NCBI GenBank assembly: GCA_022360275.1
Contig: JAKSDC010000130.1
Coordinates: 1 to 41,534, forward strand
Length of the DNA stretch: 41,534 nt
Direction of reading: 5' to 3'
From: Chlorobiales bacterium
GTDB taxonomy: Bacteria; Bacteroidota; Chlorobiia; Chlorobiales; Chlorobiaceae
The position numbers and the translations under genes are program-made. Below the pieces are notes generated by a model. That model was not told where the DNA came from and searched no databases. It worked only from the letters and a program-made list of their open reading frames with translations. Every line of letters starts with the position of its first letter. Position 1 is the stretch's first letter. Of this stretch, positions 8,511-16,327 are shown piece by piece.

Positions 8511-8867
8511 ATGATAAAAACAGGATTGTTAACAGTGTTTTTTTCTCTGGCAATGAATACGGGTTACGCGGAGTATGTCGGCCCGGCAGCCGACTATCCC
8601 ACGCAGATTACCGTAGTCGATGCCAAACAGCTGGAAAACGATGCCAGACTTTCTCTTAAGGGTTTTATTACGGGCCGTTTGCGGGGAGATCATTATCTCT
8701 TTCGCGACGGCTCGGGAGAGATAGGGGTTGAAATTGACGGAGAAGTTTGGAGAGGAGCCAAGATCGGACCTGATACCAACGTCATACTTTATGGTGAGCT
8801 GGAACGCGAATCAGGGTCGGTTTATGTAGATGTTCATCGTCTTGAAGTAATCGGAGACGGGCGTTAG
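8511..8867 (+). CDS. Periplasmic OB-fold (BOF, YgiW/YdeI-like) protein
   Basis: A 118-residue secreted protein with a short signal peptide (MIKTGLLTVFFSLAMNTGYA, cleavage likely after GYA). The mature part has the BOF layout: DAKQLENDARLSLKGFITG, then LRGDHYLFRDGSGEIGVEIDGEVW, then VILYGELERESGSVYVDVHRLEV. YgiW/YdeI-type proteins are periplasmic stress-tolerance factors linked to peroxide, metal or antimicrobial peptide resistance, and are often controlled by an adjacent two-component system. Here an OmpR-type regulator and kinase lie two genes downstream. An AAAGGA ribosome site precedes the ATG. It is the first gene of the sensing/cytochrome cluster. Confidence 0.8.
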   Translation: MIKTGLLTVFFSLAMNTGYAEYVGPAADYPTQITVVDAKQLENDARLSLKGFITGRLRGDHYLFRDGSGEIGVEIDGEVWRGAKIGPDTNVILYGELERESGSVYVDVHRLEVIGDGR

Positions 8868-8905
8868 TCGTTAGCATAAACATATAATCGAGAGGGGAAA
8901 CCATT

Positions 8906-9391
8906 ATGACCAAAACACTGAGAAACTTTGCAACCCCTTTGGTTGCCGCAGCCTTTATCGTATCGGCTTCGACAGGGCTTATGATTTTTTTTGATTTTGA
9001 GCCCGGCATCGTCGAGCCCGTTCATGAGTGGATGAGCTGGGTTTTGGTGTGCGGAGCTGTTTTACATCTGATAGTGAACTGGAAGGCGTTTACCGGTTAC
9101 CTGAGCAAAAAAACAGGGATAATGTTTGTGGGGGCAGCTGTTGCGTTTGCATTGTTGTCGCTCTATCCATGGGTGGGAAAGGAGGAAGACGGCAGGAAGA
9201 AAGCGGTCAAATTCCTTGAAAATTCTTCGCTTGTAACGGTCTCAAGTGTTGCGGGCACGGGGGTGGATCAGTTGGTAGATAAGCTGTCCAGTAAAGGCAT
9301 TGCTGTTCGTGACTCCAAGGATACTATTGAAGAAATAGCCGAACAGAACAATTTGCAGAATAAAGCGCTTTTCCAGGTTATTTTTGATTAA
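8906..9391 (+). CDS. DUF4405-type membrane protein
   Basis: 161 residues with three hydrophobic segments (about 9-29, 42-60 and 71-89). Histidines H40 (EPVHEWMSW) and H54 (AVLHLIVNW) are placed like the heme-ligand pairs of small cytochrome b-like DUF4405 proteins, so heme binding is plausible but not shown. The soluble C-terminal part (about 95-161) has no recognised motif and looks alpha/beta. A GAGGGG ribosome site precedes the ATG. The stop is two bases before the response regulator ATG, implying translational coupling. Confidence 0.7.
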   Translation: MTKTLRNFATPLVAAAFIVSASTGLMIFFDFEPGIVEPVHEWMSWVLVCGAVLHLIVNWKAFTGYLSKKTGIMFVGAAVAFALLSLYPWVGKEEDGRKKAVKFLENSSLVTVSSVAGTGVDQLVDKLSSKGIAVRDSKDTIEEIAEQNNLQNKALFQVIFD

Positions 9392-9393
9392 CA

Positions 9394-10071
9394 ATGCGGC
9401 TTATGCGAATTCTCATTATTGAAGATGAGCCGGGGATAGCCGGTTTTCTCAAAGAAGGCCTCGAAGAAGAGTGCTTTGCAGTAGATGTCGCAAATAACGG
9501 CCGTGAAGGTCTCTCGATGGCGCTGACCAGCGATTACGATCTGCTTATCGTTGACTGGCTTCTTCCCGGTTTGAGCGGTGTGGAGGTCTGCAGGCAGTTC
9601 CGAAAAGAGTCTTCGGAGATTCCTGTTATTTTCCTTACGGCAAAAGACACGTTGGACGATGTGATTTTCGGGCTGGAATCTGGTGCTAACGACTATATAA
9701 AAAAGCCTTTTGCATTCGAGGAACTGCTTGCGAGAATTCGGGTACAATTGAGGGGTTCGACTTCGGGGAGTTCGCTGTTGGGGGTCGACGGGGTGGAAAT
9801 GAATCTCGCCGCTCACAGGGTTACCTGCAATGGGAAAGATGTTTCACTGACGCCGAAAGAGTTTGCATTGCTGGAATACCTGTTGCGTAACAGGGGAAGT
9901 GTCTGCACAAGGAGCAGAATAATCGAGCATGTCTGGGACATTCATTTTGATGCCGACACATCGGTGATCGATGTGTATATCAATTTTTTACGGAAAAAGC
10001 TCGACGCAGCTGGTTGTAACGATCTTATCGAGACGGTAAGGGGAGTAGGGTATGTTATTCGCGGAGAGTAG
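9394..10071 (+). CDS. OmpR/PhoB-family two-component response regulator
   Basis: 225 residues. The receiver domain (1-115) has acidic residues E10/D11, the phospho-acceptor D54 in LLIVDWLLPGLSG, the T in VIFLTAKD and the conserved lysine in DYIKKPF. The winged-helix DNA-binding domain (about 130-223) ends with RGVGYVIRGE, typical of OmpR-family regulators. A second in-frame ATG at 9403 is a possible start. It is followed by its histidine kinase and embedded in the BOF/DUF4405/cytochrome cluster, so the likely target is this cluster or a redox or envelope-stress response. Target sites were not identified. Confidence 0.95.
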   Translation: MRLMRILIIEDEPGIAGFLKEGLEEECFAVDVANNGREGLSMALTSDYDLLIVDWLLPGLSGVEVCRQFRKESSEIPVIFLTAKDTLDDVIFGLESGANDYIKKPFAFEELLARIRVQLRGSTSGSSLLGVDGVEMNLAAHRVTCNGKDVSLTPKEFALLEYLLRNRGSVCTRSRIIEHVWDIHFDADTSVIDVYINFLRKKLDAAGCNDLIETVRGVGYVIRGE

Positions 10072-10075
10072 GAGG

Positions 10076-11515
10076 ATGCGAAAAAATAAGGGGAGAAAAT
10101 TTTTTTTCCGGAACGTCGGCCGGGAGATAAGTATTCGTAACAGGGTTACCGGTCTGTTTCTTATGGTGACGGCTTCGCTGATGATTATCGTGTTTGTTCT
10201 GATTTACGTGCAGGTTGAGAGTGACGTATACAGTCATGTCGATGAGGAGCTGAACGAGGAGGCCGGAGAGTTTCTTGCGGGTTTGGAGGTAACGGGAAGC
10301 GGAGTGTTGTTCAAGGATCAAACCGAGTGGATGGAGCGTTCGCACATTACCGTGGACTTCTATCCCAAATTCGTACAGATTGTCACCGCAGGCTCCACGC
10401 CGGAGATTGTGAGGAGATCATTCAATCTCTTCAGCGATACCCTCCGCTATGATCCGTCTCTTGGTGAGATCGCTTTTTATAACTCCAGCATTGCCGGTGC
10501 ATCAGTACGTCAGGTTCAGGTGCCTGTGTTTCATGGGAAAAATGCCGGAGCAGCAGCATGGGTGCTGGTTGCTGTTCCGCTTGAGGAGTCGCTGTTCGTG
10601 CTCTCGGATTTGCGGACTGTATTGCTTTTTTCCCTGCCGGTTATTCTGTTCATTCTTTTTTTCGTGACTCGTTTTATAGCGGGAAGAAGCCTTGCTCCCC
10701 TTGAACAGGTAATCGATACGGCCGAGAAGATAACCCAAAAGAATCTTGACGAGCGTATCGGACTTCCGGAAAACAGGGATGAATTGTACCGTTTGTCGTC
10801 AACGATAAACAACCTGCTTGACAGGCTGCAGGCAGCCTATACAAGAGAAAAACAGTTTACGGCGGATGCATCCCATGAGTTGAAAACCCCCCTTGCTTCC
10901 ATTTTGGGCACTCTCGAGGTTCTGATAAGAAAACCAAGAGATCCCGATCATTACAGAAAAAGAATCGGGTGTTGTATCGACGATTTGAAGCGAATGTCCG
11001 GTTTGATAGATCAATTGCTGTTGCTTGCAAGATACGATAGCGCGGCTTTCAGGCCGGAAATCGATGCCTTTGATGTAGAACAGGTCATTGCAAAAGTTCT
11101 GGAAAGAGTAGACGAGCAGGTGATGGAAAAAGAGATCGATGTAATTGTAAGAAACGATGTGCACGGCGAGGTGCAGGCGGACATATCAATGTTTGAGATA
11201 ATGCTCGACAACATTGTGTCCAATGCAGTCAAGTATTCCGAAAAGGGAGGAACTGTGACGATTGTTCTTGGAGACAGAGGCGGGCCGGTTGCATGTTCGG
11301 TAACCGATACGGGTCCGGGAATTTCACCGGAAAAGATCGATCGGGTTTTCGAGCGTTTCTACCGCGTTGATGAATCAAGGAACTCGCGAACAAGCGGTAG
11401 CGGTCTTGGCCTTGCAATAGTGAAAAAGCTGGCGGATGTACAGAATATTACCGTACACGTATCGAGCAACGGGCATAAAGGTACGACCGTTACTCTTGAG
11501 ATCCCCGCTGCATAG
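10076..11515 (+). CDS. HAMP-domain sensor histidine kinase
   Basis: 479 residues from the ATG at 10076, chosen over an in-frame ATG at 10052 because GGAGAG lies nine bases upstream and the overlap with the regulator disappears. Layout: transmembrane helix about 24-46, periplasmic sensor region about 47-180 with no recognised fold, second helix about 181-202, HAMP about 203-255, HisKA with H267 in ADASHELKTPLASILG, then HATPase_c with the N box at N383 (DNIVSNAVKYSE), DTGPGIS and GSGLGLAIVKKL. All catalytic motifs are intact. It should phosphorylate the preceding regulator. The periplasmic domain faces the same compartment as the BOF protein and the multiheme cytochrome. Confidence 0.95.
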   Translation: MRKNKGRKFFFRNVGREISIRNRVTGLFLMVTASLMIIVFVLIYVQVESDVYSHVDEELNEEAGEFLAGLEVTGSGVLFKDQTEWMERSHITVDFYPKFVQIVTAGSTPEIVRRSFNLFSDTLRYDPSLGEIAFYNSSIAGASVRQVQVPVFHGKNAGAAAWVLVAVPLEESLFVLSDLRTVLLFSLPVILFILFFVTRFIAGRSLAPLEQVIDTAEKITQKNLDERIGLPENRDELYRLSSTINNLLDRLQAAYTREKQFTADASHELKTPLASILGTLEVLIRKPRDPDHYRKRIGCCIDDLKRMSGLIDQLLLLARYDSAAFRPEIDAFDVEQVIAKVLERVDEQVMEKEIDVIVRNDVHGEVQADISMFEIMLDNIVSNAVKYSEKGGTVTIVLGDRGGPVACSVTDTGPGISPEKIDRVFERFYRVDESRNSRTSGSGLGLAIVKKLADVQNITVHVSSNGHKGTTVTLEIPAA

Positions 11516-11583
11516 ATTGCCTCTGCCCTCAGACCTTATATCCAGGTAAACCGGGGCTCATATATGCTCAAATGGAGACGGAA

Positions 11584-12126
11584 ATGCAGGATTCATTATT
11601 GATGCGGCTTGCGTTGCCGCTACTGTTTTCTTTTACCATGCTTGTCGTTCTGGCTCTGTTGTTCGATTATTTCCTCCATGTTACAGGGTTTGTCTGGGTT
11701 GGGCGCTACCTCGGGGTAACCGGGACGCTTTTTCTCCTTTTTTCTTTTGTTTATTCAGCCCGCAAGCGAAAACTTGTCCGTTCCGGCCCGATTAAAACGT
11801 TTCTCATGCTGCACTGTAGAGGAGGCTGGGTAGGTACCTTGATGCTCCTTGTGCATTCAGGGGTGCATTTCAACGCTTTACTGCCTTGGGCAGCGACGGC
11901 GCTGATGGTGATTGTTACCGGCAGCGGCCATGTTGGGCAATACATTTACGGAAAAGCGAGAGAAGAGATGAAACGAGGCGTGGGGAATGAGAAGCTTTAC
12001 TGGGATACCCTCACCGTCAGGACTCTCGGACAGTGGCGGAAGGTACACATGCCGCTTGTCTCTCTATTTTTGGGGCTTGCTCTCTTGCATATCCTATCGA
12101 TTTTCTTTTTGTGGAACTGGAGATAG
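11584..12126 (+). CDS. Four-helix histidine-rich membrane protein, probable b-type cytochrome
   Basis: 180 residues from the ATG at 11584, supported by GGAG at 11574-11577; the ATG at 11572 has no ribosome site. Helices lie at about 9-31, 42-58, 80-112 and 157-177. Histidines H32, H77, H91, H95, H116, H155 and H169 lie in or near membrane segments (for example LMLHCRGGWVG, VHSGVHF and LALLHILS), a pattern seen in diheme b-type cytochromes and ferric-reductase-like domains. The specific family was not identified. It lies 6 bases before the multiheme cytochrome gene, so the two probably form a membrane quinol/cytochrome c electron-transfer pair. Confidence 0.65.
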   Translation: MQDSLLMRLALPLLFSFTMLVVLALLFDYFLHVTGFVWVGRYLGVTGTLFLLFSFVYSARKRKLVRSGPIKTFLMLHCRGGWVGTLMLLVHSGVHFNALLPWAATALMVIVTGSGHVGQYIYGKAREEMKRGVGNEKLYWDTLTVRTLGQWRKVHMPLVSLFLGLALLHILSIFFLWNWR

Positions 12127-12132
12127 GCAGCC

Positions 12133-13017
12133 ATGAAGCAATTCTACATTTTTTCTCTGGTCTTCAGCCTTTTGCTGGTCGCGGTTATTTTGTGGCCGGG
12201 GCTGCTTATCAATCCGGGGAGCCTTTCGGAAGGGCATAAGAAACTTGACGGCGGATGCTTGAGCTGCCATACTCCTTTGTTTGGAACACCTTCAGCGAAG
12301 TGCATTGCCTGCCACACATCGGATGAAATCGGTTTGAGCGGTGCTGCGGGAGGAATACTTGCCGAACCAGATTCCGTCACTGCGCTGCTGCACAGGGAGC
12401 TTGCAGCCTTGGAGTGCATCGCATGTCATACGGAGCATGCTCTGCCAGGCAAGGGGCCGCTTCTGGCAAGTATGGATCATGGATTCCTGGCATCAGAACT
12501 GCAAAAGAACTGCACCGCATGTCATGAACCGGACATACCGGACGATCTGCTGCACAAGGAAGCAGGATCGGGTTGTGGAGAGTGTCACGATACGAAGCGC
12601 TGGGAGTCTGTGGAGTTCGATCACGACAAATGGTTGCCAACAGGCCTGGGGAGTGCAGGGAATTGTGTCGGCTGTCACAAACCGGATCGTCCTGACGACA
12701 TGCTGCACAAAGAGGCGAAAAATGCCTGCAGCGACTGTCATAGTGCGACGGCGTGGGAACCGGCGGAATTCGATCATGAGCAATGGTTCAGGTTTGACCG
12801 TTCTCATCCTGCCGAGTGCAGTACCTGCCATGACAACCCGAGAGATTACAGGCAGTATGCCTGCTACGGGTGTCATGAACATTCAAGGCATGGTGTTGCG
12901 GCAGAGCACAGGGAAGAAGGAATCAAAGAGTTCAGCAACTGCGTTGAATGTCACCGGAGCAGTGATGAGGATGAGGCTGAACGATTGTGGAGGGAAAAAA
13001 GAAAGGGAGAGCGGTGA
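12133..13017 (+). CDS. Decaheme-type cytochrome c (ten CXXCH motifs)
   Basis: 294 residues with an N-terminal hydrophobic segment (about 4-25) acting as a signal peptide or membrane anchor. Ten CXXCH heme-attachment motifs start near residues 42, 57, 95, 127, 148, 178, 199, 229, 244 and 270. Residues 127-168 and 178-218 are a tandem duplication: each has a CXXCH, then PDxPDDxLHKEA, a second CXXCH, and WExxEFDHxxW. The periplasmic protein is expected to carry up to ten c-type hemes. Extra histidines (such as in EFDH) could supply distal ligands. It looks like the class III/doubled-CXXCH cytochromes but cannot be placed in a named enzyme family. No catalytic subunit is adjacent, so it is more likely an electron carrier or wire. 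Confidence 0.9.
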   Translation: MKQFYIFSLVFSLLLVAVILWPGLLINPGSLSEGHKKLDGGCLSCHTPLFGTPSAKCIACHTSDEIGLSGAAGGILAEPDSVTALLHRELAALECIACHTEHALPGKGPLLASMDHGFLASELQKNCTACHEPDIPDDLLHKEAGSGCGECHDTKRWESVEFDHDKWLPTGLGSAGNCVGCHKPDRPDDMLHKEAKNACSDCHSATAWEPAEFDHEQWFRFDRSHPAECSTCHDNPRDYRQYACYGCHEHSRHGVAAEHREEGIKEFSNCVECHRSSDEDEAERLWREKRKGER

Positions 13018-13030
13018 ACGGCTCTCCCTT
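13003..13030 (-). terminator. Hairpin terminator between the cytochrome gene and the OmpA-like gene
   Basis: A perfect 10-bp inverted repeat (13003-13012 and 13021-13030) with an eight-base loop. On the minus strand it is followed by a T-rich run (A-rich at 12995-13002 on plus), fitting termination of the OmpA-like gene whose stop is at 13059. The stem includes the stop region of the plus-strand cytochrome gene; in that direction no T-run follows. Confidence 0.7.
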
Positions 13031-13058
13031 GTTATCGATTGTGGTGTTTCTGAGAAAC

Positions 13059-13748
13059 TTACATTCTCAATTCACCGGTTTCAGCCTGGTCGATAAGATC
13101 GTCGTTTGCATAAATGAGAACTTCAACGCGGCGATTGAGACGACGGCCTGCTGCCGTTTCATTCGAAGCAACAGGACGGGTTTCGCCGTAGCCGACGGTT
13201 GAAATACGGCTGGCGCTTACATTGTATGCACGCAGAAGTGAAGCGACAGATTCTGCACGTTTTTCAGAAAGAACCTGATTGGAGTATTCACTGCCCTGTG
13301 AGTCGGTGTGTCCTTCGACAACGATATTGGTGTCGTCGTACTTGTTCAGAATGTTGGCAAGCTTCTGGATGTTGTACCTGCTCGTGGACGTAAGCGTTGA
13401 AGAGCCGGTTGTAAACAGCAGACCGGTGTCAAACACAACCCTGATTCCTTCACCGACACGCTCGACGGTGGCTCCTTCAACCTGGTTGTCGATCTCTTTA
13501 GCCTGGGCGTCCATGTAATCGCCGATAAGAGCGCCTGCGGCTCCGCCAATCACCGCACCGAGAAGAGCTCCTTTCCCCCAACTGCCTGTCTGACTGCCGA
13601 TAATGCCGCCGATAACCGCACCGGATGCCGCTCCTATACCAGCGCCTCTTCCCGCTCCTGTCGTAGTAGTACAACCCCACGTGACGGTCGTCATGGCAAG
13701 AATCAGAACAAGAGCGAGGGGTTTTGTCAATTGTGATACTTGTCTCAT
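13059..13748 (-). CDS. OmpA-family outer-membrane lipoprotein with glycine-zipper domain
   Basis: 229 residues. The lipoprotein signal ends in a lipobox TVTWGC with C26 as the lipidated residue. A glycine-zipper region (about 32-78, GAGIGAASGAVIGGIIG and GALLGAVIGGAAGALIG) precedes an OmpA C-terminal peptidoglycan-binding domain (about 105-215), with the diagnostic VVEGHTDSQGSEYSN, LSEKRAESV and GRRLNRRVEV. Related YiaD-type proteins tether the outer membrane to peptidoglycan. It is transcribed alone, convergent with the cytochrome cluster. The upstream region is AT-rich and promoter-like, with TATTATA-type sequences on the minus strand near 13795-13810. Confidence 0.92.
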   Translation of the reverse strand: MRQVSQLTKPLALVLILAMTTVTWGCTTTTGAGRGAGIGAASGAVIGGIIGSQTGSWGKGALLGAVIGGAAGALIGDYMDAQAKEIDNQVEGATVERVGEGIRVVFDTGLLFTTGSSTLTSTSRYNIQKLANILNKYDDTNIVVEGHTDSQGSEYSNQVLSEKRAESVASLLRAYNVSASRISTVGYGETRPVASNETAAGRRLNRRVEVLIYANDDLIDQAETGELRM

Positions 13749-13848
13749 CGCTTTTTCGGAATTTAGTGTTAGAGAAAGAAAGGATGGAAGCTGTTATAAT
13801 ACTATAATTAATGTAAATCAGTCTAAAAAATTCCCGGCTTTTTATCGA

Positions 13849-13912
13849 GGTGCCCTTGACTCCGCTGTTAATTTGCTGTAAGCATCCTGATCACCTCATT
13901 GAGTGGAACAGG
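13849..13912. repeat. Fragment D of the palindromic element family
   Basis: GAGGTGCCCTTGACTCCGC, then TTAATTTGCTGTAAGCATCCTGATCACCTCATTGAGTGG, which aligns with TTAATTTGCTGTGCACCATGATTACTTCGTTGATCGG of copy B. It lies between the OmpA-like gene and the 325-residue unknown protein, outside both coding regions. The rest of the 13749-14002 gap shows only AT-rich promoter-like sequence. Confidence 0.55.
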
Positions 13913-14002
13913 TGGGAGGAATTTTACACGGTCGGCATGTGTTGATTATTTCAATTCATTTCGTTAGGCAATCTCCTTTATACAACAAGTAATGCAGGGT
14001 TC

Positions 14003-14980
14003 ATGCTTCGATCAAAGGAAGAATGGAAGGCTGACGCCGAATCCAGGCTCCCTTCCTGTGAGGAGATAATACCGAGAAATCGCGCTATTACCTCTTACTA
14101 TGCCCGTTTATATCTTGACCATCATGATATTTTCAAATGGGCCGGAATGGCGGCATTTGCTTCGAGCCAGGTGGGGGTTGCTCTTACCTTCGTTGAAATA
14201 ATGCTGACCCCGGGCAGGATGATGGAGGATGGGGGATATCAGAAAGCGGGCGATCTGTTTGAAGGAGTCGGAAATTTTGTCGCAGGGGCGGCGAGGACGC
14301 TGTTTTCTCTGCCTTTTTCAGTGTATGATTTTGCTTCCAGAAACATTCTTCTTAACGATCTTGAAGAGATCCGCAAAGGGAACAATGCCATATACAATGA
14401 TATTGCCTGGGCTCACAGGGCATATCTCGAAGGGGGGCTTGCCGAAATCGAGAAAAATATCTCTGAAAGTGAGAGAGCGTTTCTCTTTGCCGGTTTCCGC
14501 ATGATCGACGAGGGCAGGGCCTTGATGAGGTCGGGCAATGATTTCGAAAAGGCAAAAGCATTGATCCGGGATGGAAACATCAAGCTGCTGAGGCATGAAC
14601 AGATCAATACGCTCGGTCCCATATTCGGGGCGATAAGCCTGCCGGGTCGTATTGTGGTTTCATTCGGGAGCGAGCTGAATTTTGGAGAAGCAGCTCCAGC
14701 GGGTTGTGCTCCGCGATCGTCGTTTGCCGATCATTTCGGTTACCTTGAAACGCTCACCGGCAACAGGAGCGTGATCGATCCCGAACACCGCTGGCAATGG
14801 ATTGAAGAGAGCGTTCTTCCGGCTTGGTATGCGGTCGATGAAGGATTTCTTACCTGGAAAGGAACGGCAAGACGTTTCAAAAGCATGGCCGAGGGAGAGC
14901 CGAACATGTTCCAGCAGCTCTCTCACTTTGCCTCAACGCTGTCTTTTTTGCCTGAACTTGGGCAACCGGAAAGCCGATAG
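14003..14980 (+). CDS. Conserved-looking protein of unknown function (325 aa)
   Basis: I do not recognise this protein with confidence. It is intact, mostly alpha-helical in composition, and has no signal peptide. A moderately hydrophobic stretch at about 44-68 (KWAGMAAFASSQVGVALTFV) could be a buried or amphipathic helix. The middle is rich in charged helices and the C-terminal part is aromatic (LPAWYAVDEGFLTWKG). Coding is supported by the long open frame, codon use like its neighbours and the absence of a competing real gene. No ribosome site is obvious before the ATG. It is convergent with the efflux operon (10 bases between stops). A faint resemblance to DUF2515-type proteins was considered but not established. 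Confidence 0.7.
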   Translation: MLRSKEEWKADAESRLPSCEEIIPRNRAITSYYARLYLDHHDIFKWAGMAAFASSQVGVALTFVEIMLTPGRMMEDGGYQKAGDLFEGVGNFVAGAARTLFSLPFSVYDFASRNILLNDLEEIRKGNNAIYNDIAWAHRAYLEGGLAEIEKNISESERAFLFAGFRMIDEGRALMRSGNDFEKAKALIRDGNIKLLRHEQINTLGPIFGAISLPGRIVVSFGSELNFGEAAPAGCAPRSSFADHFGYLETLTGNRSVIDPEHRWQWIEESVLPAWYAVDEGFLTWKGTARRFKSMAEGEPNMFQQLSHFASTLSFLPELGQPESR

Positions 14981-14990
14981 TTTGCCCCTC

Positions 14991-16226
14991 CTATTTTCCG
15001 GATCGCAGTGCCTCAACAGGATCAAGCTTGGCTGCCTTGTATGCAGGGACTATACCGAAAGAAATGCCGATACCTGTACATACGGCAATTGAAATGATGA
15101 TCCATGCAACGGGAAATATTGGCGGCATGTTGAAAACTATTGCAACAATATTGCCGGCGCTTGCTCCCGCAAGAATTCCGATCAAACCACCGGTCAGGGA
15201 GAGAAACAGGGCTTCAAGCAGAAACTGGCGCAGAATGCTTTTTTTCGGCGCGCCAACCGATTTTCTGATACCTATTTCTTTTGTTCGCTCGGTGACACTC
15301 ACCAGCATGATGTTCATAATGCCGACACCCGCTGTTACAAGAGCCATAAAGCTGATGATGAAAGCTCCTATGCTTATGGTGCGCTGGAATTCACGGAAAG
15401 AATCGACCAATGCTTCATTGGTGCGGAGCTCGAAATCATTCGGTTGTTCAATGGTCAGGCCTCTTGCCACCCGCATGGCGCCGATCGCCCGGTCTATGGT
15501 TGCCTGGTACTCTTTTTGCGATGAGGCTTCCACGGTAATGCTGATACTCCTTTTAATGTTGATGTGGGCAAGGTAACGGGTGATGGGGATGGCCACCAGA
15601 TTATCCTGACTCTGGCCGAACGCAGCACCTTTTTTCATGAAGACCCCGACAATACGGTACACTTTTCCGTTGACCTTGAGTGACTTTTCCACAGGGTTTT
15701 CCCCACCGGGAAAAAGCGTACCCAAAAGCTCGTGACCGATCACCGCAACATTTCTTGAATACAGGATATCGTTTTCAGTCAGGTTCCTGCCGGTTGCAAT
15801 ATCGAACCCGTTTGCGGACGCAAAATTTTCATCAGCACCGAAAAGTGTGACATCAGGGTTTGTTGTCAGGTTTTCATACGTTGCCAGATTGCCTGATGAC
15901 GATACTTGCAGGCCGATATTTTTTGCTTTTCTTTCCATCAGCTTTTTGAATGCAAGACTTTCGTTGTAGGTGATATCGGGACGGTTGACAAACCTGCTTC
16001 GACCATGTCCCCCGAAAAACGTTGCAGGATATTTCTGGATTTCAAACGTGTTGGCGCCAAGGCTTGACAAGCCGCTGGCTACTGATCGGTCAACCGCCTG
16101 CAGTGCGGTCATCACGGCGATTATCGAGAAAACACCGACAGACACTCCCAGGGTTGTAAGCCAGGAGCGGAGCTTGTTTGCCCGCAGAGAGTAGGCGGCC
16201 TGTATGACGGTTTCTCGCAGTTGCAT
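14991..16226 (-). CDS. MacB-like FtsX-domain ABC permease (second permease of the exporter)
   Basis: 411 residues. An N-terminal transmembrane helix (RANKLRSWLTTLGVSVGVFSII) is followed by a large periplasmic MacB_PCD-type domain (about 45-270), then three helices of the FtsX domain, with IMLVSVTERTKEIGIRKSVGA at the cytoplasmic coupling region and ending AAKLDPVEALRSGK. This is the transmembrane part of a type VII (MacB) ABC exporter without a fused ATPase. It is last in the five-gene operon, 101 bases after the first permease, and paralogous to it. Confidence 0.92.
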   Translation of the reverse strand: MQLRETVIQAAYSLRANKLRSWLTTLGVSVGVFSIIAVMTALQAVDRSVASGLSSLGANTFEIQKYPATFFGGHGRSRFVNRPDITYNESLAFKKLMERKAKNIGLQVSSSGNLATYENLTTNPDVTLFGADENFASANGFDIATGRNLTENDILYSRNVAVIGHELLGTLFPGGENPVEKSLKVNGKVYRIVGVFMKKGAAFGQSQDNLVAIPITRYLAHINIKRSISITVEASSQKEYQATIDRAIGAMRVARGLTIEQPNDFELRTNEALVDSFREFQRTISIGAFIISFMALVTAGVGIMNIMLVSVTERTKEIGIRKSVGAPKKSILRQFLLEALFLSLTGGLIGILAGASAGNIVAIVFNMPPIFPVAWIIISIAVCTGIGISFGIVPAYKAAKLDPVEALRSGK

Positions 16227-16327
16227 GAAGTTGAGTCAATGGTTAAAAAGGCAAAAGTCAAAACAAGAAAGTCCCCGTGCACGATACAATTTCAACAGTC
16301 CAACAGATCAACAAATCAACCTTCTCT

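Noticed and set aside
12341..13096. Plus-strand frame of 251 codons over the decaheme cytochrome
   Set aside because: It is an overlapping frame of the cytochrome gene, whose ten CXXCH motifs prove the other frame is coding.
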